From Pseudomonadota bacterium (lineage in GTDB: Bacteria; Pseudomonadota; Gammaproteobacteria; Burkholderiales; Casimicrobiaceae): a DNA stretch of 9,551 nucleotides. The stretch spans positions 1 through 9,551 of the forward strand of contig JAKLIE010000035.1 in assembly GCA_022709775.1 (NCBI GenBank), given 5' to 3'. The notes under the pieces are model-generated. The model had not been told where the DNA came from, did not search any database, and saw only the letters and a list, made by a program, of their open reading frames with translations. The stretch's first letter is position 1. The number at the start of each line of letters is the position of its first letter. Below, one piece after another: positions 1 through 6,163 of the stretch. A program made the position numbers and the translations under genes.

Positions 1-2
1 TC

Positions 3-590
3 GTCGAGCGAGGGCTTTTGCACCGACCGCGCGTTCAACTGGACCTGCTTCCACAGCGCGACGTCGATCTCCTTGCTGAAGATGTCCATCGGCACGTCGA
101 CCAGCACCGGACCGGGCCGACCGCTCTCGGCGAGCGCGAACGCCTTCTCGATGATCTCGGGGAAGAGGTGCGGCGAGTCCACGCGCCACACGCGCTTGAC
201 GAACGGCCGGTAGATCTCGGACTGCGAGGCGTCCGCGTGCAGGTTCACTTCCTGGTGCGGATGCTTGCCGTAGTAGTGCGTCGGCACGTCGCCGGCGATC
301 ACGACCATCGGGATCGAGTCGAGCGCCGCGTTGGCGACGCCGGTCGCGGCGTTGGTGAGTCCGGGCGACAGGTGCGACAGCACGACGGAGGTCTTCTTCG
401 TCGCCCGCGCATAGCCGTCCGCCGCGTGGGCGGCGATCTGCTCGTGGCGCGTGTTGATGAACTTGATCTTGCGGCTCTTCGCCAGCGCCGCGAGCACGGC
501 GATGTTGGTGTGGCCGCACAGGCCGAACACGTGCCTGACGCCGCGGGCCTCGAGGTACTTGACCAGCTGGTTCGAAATCAGGTCCTTCAT
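3..590 (-). CDS. Acetolactate synthase-like thiamine-diphosphate-dependent enzyme, N-terminal part (runs off the window)
   Basis: This is the N-terminal 196 residues of a TPP enzyme; the rest lies beyond the left edge. It begins at an ATG (590-588) preceded by a good GAGGAG ribosome site 9 nt upstream. The segment is the pyrimidine-binding (PYR) domain. RHEQ at residues 48-51 carries Glu50, the expected catalytic glutamate that activates the TPP aminopyrimidine, followed by AADGYARAT. SPGLTNAATG (75-84), DSIPMVVIAGDVPTH (91-105) and GRPGPVLVDVP (157-167) match the acetolactate synthase/pyruvate oxidase superfamily. The usual PGG near residue 26 is replaced by CGHTN, so it is probably not a biosynthetic acetolactate synthase. 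Family members decarboxylate or ligate 2-oxo acids, or act on sulfoacetaldehyde (Xsc); the substrate here cannot be read from half the protein. It is third in the operon, 52 nt after the citrate synthase-like gene. Family call is firm; exact reaction unknown. Confidence 0.85.
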   Translation of the reverse strand, partial: MKDLISNQLVKYLEARGVRHVFGLCGHTNIAVLAALAKSRKIKFINTRHEQIAAHAADGYARATKKTSVVLSHLSPGLTNAATGVANAALDSIPMVVIAGDVPTHYYGKHPHQEVNLHADASQSEIYRPFVKRVWRVDSPHLFPEIIEKAFALAESGRPGPVLVDVPMDIFSKEIDVALWKQVQLNARSVQKPSLD

Positions 591-642
591 GCGATGTCTC
601 TCCTCGTCCGGCGTCCGGGGTCGGCCCCCGGCGTCACGTCGT

Positions 643-1497
643 TCAGTCGCTGCCGCGCGCGCGCTCGGCGGGCAGGGCGCGCCGCGCCGGTCCCGAATAG
701 CGATACGGAATCTCCCTCGGCATGGGCCCCTTGATCCGCGCGCCCTTCTTCTTCTGCTCCCACGCGTGCGCCAGGATGCCCACGGCGCGCGACAGGACGA
801 ACAGGCCGCGCCCGAGCTCGGGCTCGAAGCCCAGCTCGCAGAAGACGACGGCGGTGATGCCGTCGATGTTCATCGGGATGTGGCGCCCCTTGATCGCCTT
901 CAGCGCGGCCTCGACCGCGTGCCCGATCGCCGCCCAGCGTCCGCTGACCGCGCCTGCGGCCTGCGCCCTCGACACGAGCGCGAACAGCGGCGCCGTGCGC
1001 GGGTCGATCGGGTGGAAACGGTGGCCGAAGCCCGGCACGATCCCGTCGCCCGCGGCCATGCGGCCGCGGATCAACTTCTCTGCGGCGGCGGCGAGGTCGC
1101 CGTCCGGGCCGGCGGCCGCATCGATCTCGCGGTAGAGCTCCATGCACTGCTCGCCGGCGCCGCCGTGGACGTCGTCGAGCACGTTGATCGCCGACGCCAT
1201 CGCGCCGTTGACGGGCAGGCCGCAGGACACCGCCATCTGCGCGATCGCGATCGACGGCGCATGCGGGCCGTGGTCGACGCCGGGCACCATCGCCGCCTCG
1301 AGCAGGTCGGCCTGCGCGCGCGTCGGCAGCTCGCCGCGCAGCATCAGCCAGATCATGTCGGGAAATCGGACGTTGCCGATCAGCTCCTCGATCGGATACC
1401 CGCGGATGGCGATCCTGCCGGGGTGGATGTCGATGATCGACGTGTCCCACCACGCGCCGCAGTCGGCGATCAGCTGTTCCGGTGATTTCGTCGGCAT
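643..1497 (-). CDS. Short citrate synthase-fold protein, citryl-CoA lyase-like
   Basis: This 284-residue protein has the citrate synthase fold but is far shorter than a true citrate synthase (about 430 residues), as in citryl-CoA lyases. The three catalytic positions of the superfamily look intact: His111 in HGGAGEQ, His159 in PGFGHRFHPIDPR, and Asp212 in MNIDGIT. His76 in VDHGPHAPS corresponds to the conserved DH(G/E)xNAS region. Citryl-CoA lyase cleaves citryl-CoA to acetyl-CoA and oxaloacetate; relatives act on other 3-hydroxy-3-carboxyacyl-CoAs. The reaction here is inferred to be a C-C bond cleavage or condensation on an acyl-CoA, substrate unknown. The start is the ATG at 1497-1495; its Shine-Dalgarno is weak. 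The reading frame stays open far upstream only as a GC-rich artefact inside the dehydrogenase gene. It lies 50 nt after the aldehyde dehydrogenase gene, suggesting that the acyl-CoA made there is its substrate. Confidence 0.85.
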   Translation of the reverse strand: MPTKSPEQLIADCGAWWDTSIIDIHPGRIAIRGYPIEELIGNVRFPDMIWLMLRGELPTRAQADLLEAAMVPGVDHGPHAPSIAIAQMAVSCGLPVNGAMASAINVLDDVHGGAGEQCMELYREIDAAAGPDGDLAAAAEKLIRGRMAAGDGIVPGFGHRFHPIDPRTAPLFALVSRAQAAGAVSGRWAAIGHAVEAALKAIKGRHIPMNIDGITAVVFCELGFEPELGRGLFVLSRAVGILAHAWEQKKKGARIKGPMPREIPYRYSGPARRALPAERARGSD

Positions 1498-1547
1498 CGG
1501 GGTCTCGTCGGGTCGCGGGGTGTGGCGGACGTCGCGGACTCGCGCGC

Positions 1548-2996
1548 TCAGGTCGTGATGGTCTCGACCACGCCCTCCAGCGCCGGGTCGTAGAAGTCGC
1601 CGAAGAGCTCCTCGTCGGAGGGCTTGTCCTCCTTGATCGGCACGGACACCCACGTCGTGTTCATGTAGTGCTTGAGGTGCACGTTCTCCGAGATGATGTT
1701 CCCGCCCCACGTGCCGCAGCCCAGGCTGGAGGTCATCGGCATCCCGTTGTTGAACGCGCCCGCGTTGGCCTTCGACTGCGGCTGGCGCACCATGATCCGC
1801 GACACCGGCGCGGCCATCGCCAGTCGATCGATGTGGTCCGGGTCGAACGAGTAGATGCCGCACGAGTGGCCCTTGCCGCCGACCTCGTAGATGCCGCGCA
1901 TCATCCCGAGCGCCTGGTCGAAGCTCTCGTACCTGTAGAGCGCCAGCAGCGTCGTGAGCTTCTCGCCGGAAAAGAGGTGTTCCCTGCCGATCCCGTCGCC
2001 GTGAACCATGATGAACTTGCTGTCGGCGGGGATCTCGAAGCCCGCGATCTTCGCGAGCGCCTGCGGCGCGATCGCCACCGTCTCGACGGTGCGATGGCGC
2101 TCGCCGTCCCACATCGCGCGGCGCAGCGACTCCTTCTGCTCCGGGGTCGCGAGGTAGCCGCCCTCCTTCTGCAGCTGGGCGACGAGCTTGTCGAAGATGG
2201 AGGTCTGGATGATCAGGTTGCCGTCGGCCGAGCAGCCCGAGCCGAAGTCGGACGTCTTGGACAGGCGCGTGTTGCGCGCCGCCTCCTCGATGTTCGCCGT
2301 CTCGTCGATGATCATCGTCGAGTTGCCGGCGCCGACGCCGTACGCGGGCGTGCCGGAGCTGTACGCGGCGCGCACCATCGGCTGGCCGCCGGTGGCGATG
2401 ATCAGGTCGGCGCGCGCCATCAGGGCCTGCGACATCGGGATGTTCACCCGGGTGAGGCACTGCAGGATGTCGGCCGGCGCGCCCTCGCGCTCCAGCGCCT
2501 CGCGCATCAGGCGCACCGTTTCGAACGAGGTCTTCTTCGAGCGCGGGTGCGGCGAGAAGATCACGCAGTCGCGCGCCTTGATCCCGTAGATCGCGTTGCC
2601 GGCGGGCGTCAGGTCCGGGTTGGTCGTCGGCACGATGCAGGCGACGATGCCGACCGGCTTGCCGTACTTGACGATGCCCTTCTCGGGAAGCTCCTCGATC
2701 ACGCCGACGCTCTTCTGGCGCAGCGCGTCGCGCAGCACGCCGCGGATCTTCATCCGCTTGCCCATGCGGCTGTCCGGGTCGCCGAGGCCGCTCTCCCTGA
2801 TGCCCATGTCGACGAGGCGCGTGAACGTCGTCTTGTTCGCGACCGCCCAGGCCACGGCCTGGCACAGCCGGTCGACGCGCGCCTGGTCGTAGGTCTCGAT
2901 GATCGCGAGCGCCTTGCGGGCGCGGGCGAAGCAATCGTCGAGCTCCTGCTGCTGCTCGTCCGTGATGCCCTTCCTGGGTTCGGCGGAGGTGGCCAT
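1548..2996 (-). CDS. Acylating (CoA-dependent) aldehyde dehydrogenase, sulfoacetaldehyde/acetaldehyde dehydrogenase type
   Basis: This 482-residue cytosolic enzyme should oxidise an aldehyde to its acyl-CoA with NAD(P)+ and CoA. Family marks in order: KPVGIVACIVPTTNP (113-127), typical of the AdhE/EutE/SauS group; nucleotide-binding region VKYGKP to ATGGQP (109-206); SSGTPAYGVGAGN (213-225); the candidate catalytic cysteine Cys255 in FGSGCSADGNLI; SGEKLTTLLALYR (343-355); GHSCGIYS (376-383); and LGCGTWGGNIISEN (425-438). It resembles most closely the acylating sulfoacetaldehyde dehydrogenases (SauS). No sulfonate genes are visible, so the aldehyde is not fixed by context. The ATG at 2996-2994 has GAGGA 5 nt upstream. 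It is first in the operon, 90 nt below a strong -10 box, with the citrate synthase-like gene next. An ordinary non-acylating dehydrogenase is unlikely given these motifs and length. Confidence 0.9.
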   Translation of the reverse strand: MATSAEPRKGITDEQQQELDDCFARARKALAIIETYDQARVDRLCQAVAWAVANKTTFTRLVDMGIRESGLGDPDSRMGKRMKIRGVLRDALRQKSVGVIEELPEKGIVKYGKPVGIVACIVPTTNPDLTPAGNAIYGIKARDCVIFSPHPRSKKTSFETVRLMREALEREGAPADILQCLTRVNIPMSQALMARADLIIATGGQPMVRAAYSSGTPAYGVGAGNSTMIIDETANIEEAARNTRLSKTSDFGSGCSADGNLIIQTSIFDKLVAQLQKEGGYLATPEQKESLRRAMWDGERHRTVETVAIAPQALAKIAGFEIPADSKFIMVHGDGIGREHLFSGEKLTTLLALYRYESFDQALGMMRGIYEVGGKGHSCGIYSFDPDHIDRLAMAAPVSRIMVRQPQSKANAGAFNNGMPMTSSLGCGTWGGNIISENVHLKHYMNTTWVSVPIKEDKPSDEELFGDFYDPALEGVVETITT

Positions 2997-3085
2997 GGTC
3001 GTCCTCGGAGGAGAGTCGGACGCGGCGTCGGCGCCCGGGAATTCGGGGGCGGGACCCCGCAGGATCGCGCCAGGTGCGAGTCCGG

Positions 3086-3114
3086 ACGATAGAATCGCCG
3101 TCGCGCGGCGTCAA
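3086..3114 (-). promoter_or_regulatory. Sigma70-like promoter of the minus-strand operon
   Basis: Read on the minus strand, a TTGACG -35 box (3114-3109; 5 of 6 consensus bases) is followed after exactly 17 nt by TATCGT (3091-3086; 4 of 6, with the key T, A and final T). Transcription would start near 3079 and leave an untranslated leader of about 80 nt before the aldehyde dehydrogenase ATG at 2996. The perfect inverted repeat at 3115-3148 begins at the base next to the -35 box, which suits control by the adjacent IclR regulator. Seen by eye; start site not proven. Confidence 0.6.
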
Positions 3115-3148
3115 GGGCGCATAGCGGCGAGTTGTGCGCTATGCGCCC
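3115..3148. promoter_or_regulatory. Perfect inverted repeat, probable IclR operator
   Basis: Left arm GGGCGCATAGCG (3115-3126) and right arm CGCTATGCGCCC (3137-3148) are perfect reverse complements over 12 bp, with a 10-nt spacer, so equivalent bases of the two arms lie about two helical turns apart. It sits between divergent genes: immediately upstream of the -35 box of the minus operon and 131 bp ahead of the IclR start codon. IclR-family proteins such as PcaU bind palindromic 10-bp repeats near the promoters they activate, so this is the best operator candidate in the window. A terminator is unlikely because no gene end is nearby and no T-run follows. Confidence 0.65.
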
Positions 3149-3187
3149 ACAAAATGCACCGGCGGGCATTCTCGTCGGCAACGACCG

Positions 3188-3225
3188 GCGTATCGTGTGG
3201 ACGTCGCGCCGCCCTGCCGATACGC
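3188..3225. repeat. Second, weaker inverted repeat in the divergent intergenic region
   Basis: GCGTATCG (3188-3195) and CGATACGC (3218-3225) form a perfect 8-bp inverted repeat with a 22-nt spacer. CGTGT (3194-3198) and ACACG (3229-3233) add a few offset complementary bases. It lies 55 bp before the IclR start codon, where an autoregulatory site would be expected. The arms resemble the stronger palindrome only loosely, and 8 bp at this spacing can arise by chance in such GC-rich DNA. The rest of the 2997-3279 intergenic region shows no further clear motif. Confidence 0.3.
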
Positions 3226-3279
3226 GAAACACGCTCGGCGACGCGACCGTCCCGTTGGCCAAGTCGACCGCGCGATCCG

Positions 3280-4167
3280 ATGACCCCTCCCGACGCCAGC
3301 ACCGCGACATCGCCGCAGGCGGACGGCCCCGGGGCGGTCGCGTCCCGTGAGCACCCTGCCCCGACCGACCATCACGCGCTGCCGGCGGAGACCATCGACC
3401 GGCTGGGCGAGGACCGCGACTTCGTCACCGCGCTCGCCCGCGGCCTCGCCGTGATGCTGACGCTCTCGGACAAGCGCCGCCGGATGTCGATCGCGCAGGT
3501 CTCGCATCTCACGGGGATCCCCCGCGCGGCCACGCGGCGGAGCCTTCACACGCTCGCGAAGCTCGGCTTCGTCGGTGCCGACGACGCGCGCCGCTACTAC
3601 CTGCGCCCGCGCGTGCTGTCGTTCAGCCACGCCTACCTGTCGTCCTCGCCGGTCGCCGTGCTCGCGCAGCCGATCCTCGACCGCCTCGGCGAGTCGCTGC
3701 GCGAGGCGTGCTCGCTCGCGATGCTCGACGGCGACCAGATCGTCTACCTCGCGCGCTCCACGACGTCGCGGATCATGTCGCCGGCGCTCAACGTGGGCCG
3801 GCGGCTTCCCGCGTACTGCACGTCGATCGGCCACGTGCTGCTCGCGTACCTGCCGGCCGACGAGCTCGACGCCTACTTCGCGCGCGTCAGGCTCCATCCC
3901 TACACCGAGCACACGCCGGCGACGCCGCGGCGCCTGCGGGCCAGCCTCAAGGCGGTCCGCGACAAGGGCTACGCGTTCGCGAGCCAGTTCATGGAGCCGC
4001 GGCTGTGCACGCTCGCGGTGCCCGTGCGCGACGCCGGCGGGAATTACGTCGCCGGCATCAACGTGATCGTGCAGGGGAGGCTCATGACCGACGTCGAGAT
4101 GGCCGAGCGATTCCTCCGCCCGATGCAGGACGCCGCGCTCGAGCTCGGCGCGCTGCTGCTGCCCTGA
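3280..4167 (+). CDS. IclR-family transcriptional regulator, PcaR/PcaU type
   Basis: This is a 295-residue DNA-binding regulator. After a variable 45-residue N-terminal tail rich in Pro, Ala and Thr, the winged helix-turn-helix runs from about 48 to 100. FVTALARGLAVMLTLSD (48-64), MSIAQVSHLTGIPRAATRR (69-87) and LHTLAKLGFV (89-98) are the hallmark of the PcaR/PcaU/PobR branch, which responds to beta-ketoadipate-pathway or related aromatic intermediates. The C-terminal effector-binding domain covers about 120-292, with VGRRLPAYCTSIGHVLLAYL (172-191) typical of the family. The ATG at 3280 is chosen because upstream sequence in the frame looks non-coding and lies over the promoter region; its ribosome site is poor. 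The gene is divergent from the minus operon and heads the plus-strand cluster. It most likely acts at the palindrome at 3115-3148. Effector unknown. Confidence 0.9.
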   Translation: MTPPDASTATSPQADGPGAVASREHPAPTDHHALPAETIDRLGEDRDFVTALARGLAVMLTLSDKRRRMSIAQVSHLTGIPRAATRRSLHTLAKLGFVGADDARRYYLRPRVLSFSHAYLSSSPVAVLAQPILDRLGESLREACSLAMLDGDQIVYLARSTTSRIMSPALNVGRRLPAYCTSIGHVLLAYLPADELDAYFARVRLHPYTEHTPATPRRLRASLKAVRDKGYAFASQFMEPRLCTLAVPVRDAGGNYVAGINVIVQGRLMTDVEMAERFLRPMQDAALELGALLLP

Positions 4168-4199
4168 TGTCGCGGCGACGGACGCGCAGGCGGATGCGA

Positions 4200-4205
4200 T
4201 ATGAT
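4200..4205 (+). promoter_or_regulatory. Possible -10 box for the plus-strand catabolic genes
   Basis: TATGAT (5 of 6 consensus) lies 93 bp before the dioxygenase-like gene, in the 130-bp gap after the IclR gene. It is flanked by CGAT (4197-4200) and ATCG (4204-4207), a small palindrome over the box. No good -35 is present at 17 nt; the nearest is GCGACG at 4175-4180 with a 19-nt spacer. If active it would need an activator. Weak call. Confidence 0.3.
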
Positions 4206-4297
4206 CGGCGCGACGCGTCCGGCCGGTCCGGGACGCTCGCGTGCCGCGACGCCGCAGCGCATTGCCGGCATCGCCACCGCACCGACGAGGAACCGCG

Positions 4298-5194
4298 ATG
4301 ACCCATGCCACCGATCGCGAGGCGATCCCCGAGCCGCAGAACCCGCTGGGCGTCGACGGCATCGAGTTCATCGAGTTCGCCACCTCGCGCCCGCAGGCGC
4401 TCGGCGGCGTGCTGGAGACGTTCGGATTCCGTCCGATCGCTCGCCATCGCTCGCGCGAGGTCGAGCTCTACCGGCAGGGGACGATGAACATCGTCGTCAA
4501 CGCGCAGCCGGCCGACGTCCCGCGCACGGTGATGCCCACGGAGCGGCCGGTGATCAGCGCATTCGCGGTGCGCGTGCGCGACGCCCAGTACGCGTACCGC
4601 CGCGCGATCGAGCTGGGCGCCTGGGAGATCCCCGTGCGCGCGCAGGCGATGGAGATCAACGTCCCGGCGATCCACGGCGTCGGCGAAAGCCTGATCTACT
4701 TCGTCGACCGCTACGACGAGTTCTCGATCTACGACGTCGACTTCCGGGCGATCCCCACCGTCGATCCGCACCCCCCGGCCGTCGCCGGCATGCACTTCTT
4801 CGGGATCGTCCAGTACGTCGGGCCCGACCGCACCGCGGACTGGACGGAGTTCTACTCGCAGCTCATGGGCTTCACGCCGCTGCCCAGGCAGGTGCGCTTC
4901 GGCATCATGCCGAGCGGCCTCCTGCTCGAGAGTCCCTGCCGGAAGTTCTTCCTGCAGCTGATCGAGCCCGACGAGTCGGCGCGGTTCGCGGCGATGGACG
5001 AGCACCTGCAGCGGGTCGGCCTCGGCACGCCGGACGTGACCGCCGCCGTCGCGAGCCTGGAAAGGCGCGGCGTCGAGTTCCTCGCCACCGACCGCGTGCA
5101 CTCGAGCGAGCGCGGCGCGCTCACCAAGCCGCTGCTCGGCGGCATGATGTTCGAGCTGGTGAAGAGCACGCCCCCGGGCGCCGGCGAGCGATGA
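4298..5194 (+). CDS. 4-Hydroxyphenylpyruvate dioxygenase-like VOC-fold protein with incomplete metal site
   Basis: This 298-residue protein has the two-domain vicinal-oxygen-chelate fold. The N-terminal half is strikingly like bacterial HPPD: NPLGVDGIEFIEFAT (15-29), RHRSREVELYRQGTMNIVVN (49-68), MEINVPAIHGVGESLIYFVDRY (118-139) and SIYDVDF (143-149). The C-terminal half would hold the Fe(II) site (two His and one Glu). Only the Glu is retained (Glu286 in MMFELV). Ile170 aligns with the first His and Arg239 (LQRVGLGTPD) with the second. His166 and His236 are close and might substitute. Classical dioxygenase activity is therefore doubtful. The same fold forms the C-terminal half of the fused 3-dehydroshikimate dehydratase QuiC, and here the next gene, overlapping by ATGA, is the dehydratase-like half. 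The ATG at 4298 is chosen for its GAGG site 7 nt upstream and its fit to the family N-terminus. It probably works with the next gene product. Confidence 0.85.
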   Translation: MTHATDREAIPEPQNPLGVDGIEFIEFATSRPQALGGVLETFGFRPIARHRSREVELYRQGTMNIVVNAQPADVPRTVMPTERPVISAFAVRVRDAQYAYRRAIELGAWEIPVRAQAMEINVPAIHGVGESLIYFVDRYDEFSIYDVDFRAIPTVDPHPPAVAGMHFFGIVQYVGPDRTADWTEFYSQLMGFTPLPRQVRFGIMPSGLLLESPCRKFFLQLIEPDESARFAAMDEHLQRVGLGTPDVTAAVASLERRGVEFLATDRVHSSERGALTKPLLGGMMFELVKSTPPGAGER

Positions 5195-6078
5195 TCTTCC
5201 GCGACATCGGCATGGCGACGGCGTCGCTCGCGGGCTCGCTCGAGACCAAGCTCGCGGCGGTGCGCAACGCGGGCTTCTCGCAGGTGATGATCGCCGCGGC
5301 CGACGTCGTCTCGCACCCCGGCGGCACCGCGGCAGGCGTGCGCGCCGTGCGGGCCAGCGGGCTCGAGGTCACCGGCGTCGAAGCGCTGCGCGACTTCGAG
5401 GGCCTCGAGCGCCAGCTCCACGCCTACAAGGTCGACGTCGCGAAGGCGATGCTCGGGATCTGCGCGGACCTGGGCGGCCGGCTGCTGCTGGTCGAAGCCT
5501 CGACGTCGAAGCACGCGAGCGCCGACCCCGCGGCGATCGCGCGCGACCTCGGGAAGCTCGCGGTGCTGGCCGTGCCGCTGGGCATCCGCGTCGCCTACAA
5601 GGGGCAGCCGTGGAGCCGCACCGCACGCGATTTCCGCCAGGCCGCGGACATCGTGCTGCGCGCCAACGTGCCCAACCTCGGCGTTGCCGTAGACGCGTTC
5701 GACGTGCTGGCCTCCGGCGTTCCGCTCGACGACCTCGACATCCTGGATCCGGACCAGACGTTCCTCGTGCAGGTCTCCGATTACATGTGGCAGGAGGTCC
5801 GTTCCGCCGAGGAGCAGGCGGTCACCGCGACCCACTTCCGCGTGTTCCCCGGCGAAGGGGCGCACAGCGAGGCGCTGTCGGAATTCATCGCCCGGCTCGA
5901 CACGAACGGCTACGTCGGCAATTACAGCTTCGACGTCTACAACGACGATTTCCTGCAGATGCCGCCCGAGGTCGTCGCCGTGCGCGCCAGACGGGCGGCC
6001 GTGTGGCTCGCGGAGACCGTGCTGCGCCGTGCGCTGCCGGTGCCGAACGTGGAGCGACTGCGGGCATTGCGCGGCTGA
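5191..6078 (+). CDS. Sugar isomerase-like TIM-barrel protein related to 3-dehydroshikimate dehydratase
   Basis: This 295-residue xylose-isomerase-like TIM barrel starts four bases inside the preceding gene (ATGA overlap), so translation is probably coupled. It aligns with the dehydratase half of QuiC/AsbF: RVAYKGQPW (133-141), GVAVDAFDVLASG (164-176), FLVQVSDY (191-198), HFRVFPGEG (215-223) and YSFDVYNDDF (245-254). 3-Dehydroshikimate dehydratase converts 3-dehydroshikimate to protocatechuate with a metal bound by Glu, Asp, Gln/His and Glu. Here the positions read Lys137, Asp168, Gln194 and Asp248: the first ligand is a Lys and the last is a shorter acid. Asp171 also stands where related enzymes have His (DSFH). 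The fold and neighbours (shikimate dehydrogenase next, PcaR-type regulator upstream) point to the shikimate/aromatic area, but the reaction may differ from QuiC. Alternative: an epimerase or isomerase of a related cyclic acid. Confidence 0.85.
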   Translation: MIFRDIGMATASLAGSLETKLAAVRNAGFSQVMIAAADVVSHPGGTAAGVRAVRASGLEVTGVEALRDFEGLERQLHAYKVDVAKAMLGICADLGGRLLLVEASTSKHASADPAAIARDLGKLAVLAVPLGIRVAYKGQPWSRTARDFRQAADIVLRANVPNLGVAVDAFDVLASGVPLDDLDILDPDQTFLVQVSDYMWQEVRSAEEQAVTATHFRVFPGEGAHSEALSEFIARLDTNGYVGNYSFDVYNDDFLQMPPEVVAVRARRAAVWLAETVLRRALPVPNVERLRALRG

Positions 6079-6163
6079 CGCCTCCGCAGGTCCGCCGCCG
6101 CGGCGCGCGGGCAGGACGCCTTTCCCCCCGGAACGATAGTCACGAATCGGAGCATCGAAACGC

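Noticed and set aside
3..2996. Assigning the minus operon to taurine/sulfoacetate degradation (Xsc, SauS)
   Set aside because: The dehydrogenase resembles SauS, but the TPP enzyme lacks Xsc-like N-terminal motifs as I recall them and no sulfonate transporter, sulfite exporter or phosphotransacetylase is visible.
643..3114. Open minus-strand frame of 823 codons joining the citrate synthase-like protein to a long upstream extension
   Set aside because: The extension lies inside the aldehyde dehydrogenase gene in another frame and is arginine-rich low-complexity sequence typical of GC-rich shadow frames; family length and the ATG at 1497 fit the short protein.
2899..3279. N-terminal extension of the IclR frame back to 2899
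   Set aside because: It would cover the start of the aldehyde dehydrogenase gene, the promoter and the palindrome, and its composition is non-protein-like.
3139..4383. Long antisense frame (414 codons) opposite the IclR gene
   Set aside because: Arginine- and histidine-rich, no recognisable domain, entirely opposite a well-supported gene.
4201..5190. Upstream extension of the TIM-barrel frame from an ATG at 4201 (625 codons in all)
   Set aside because: It overlaps the HPPD-like gene in another frame and has no family similarity; the barrel starts naturally at the ATGA overlap.
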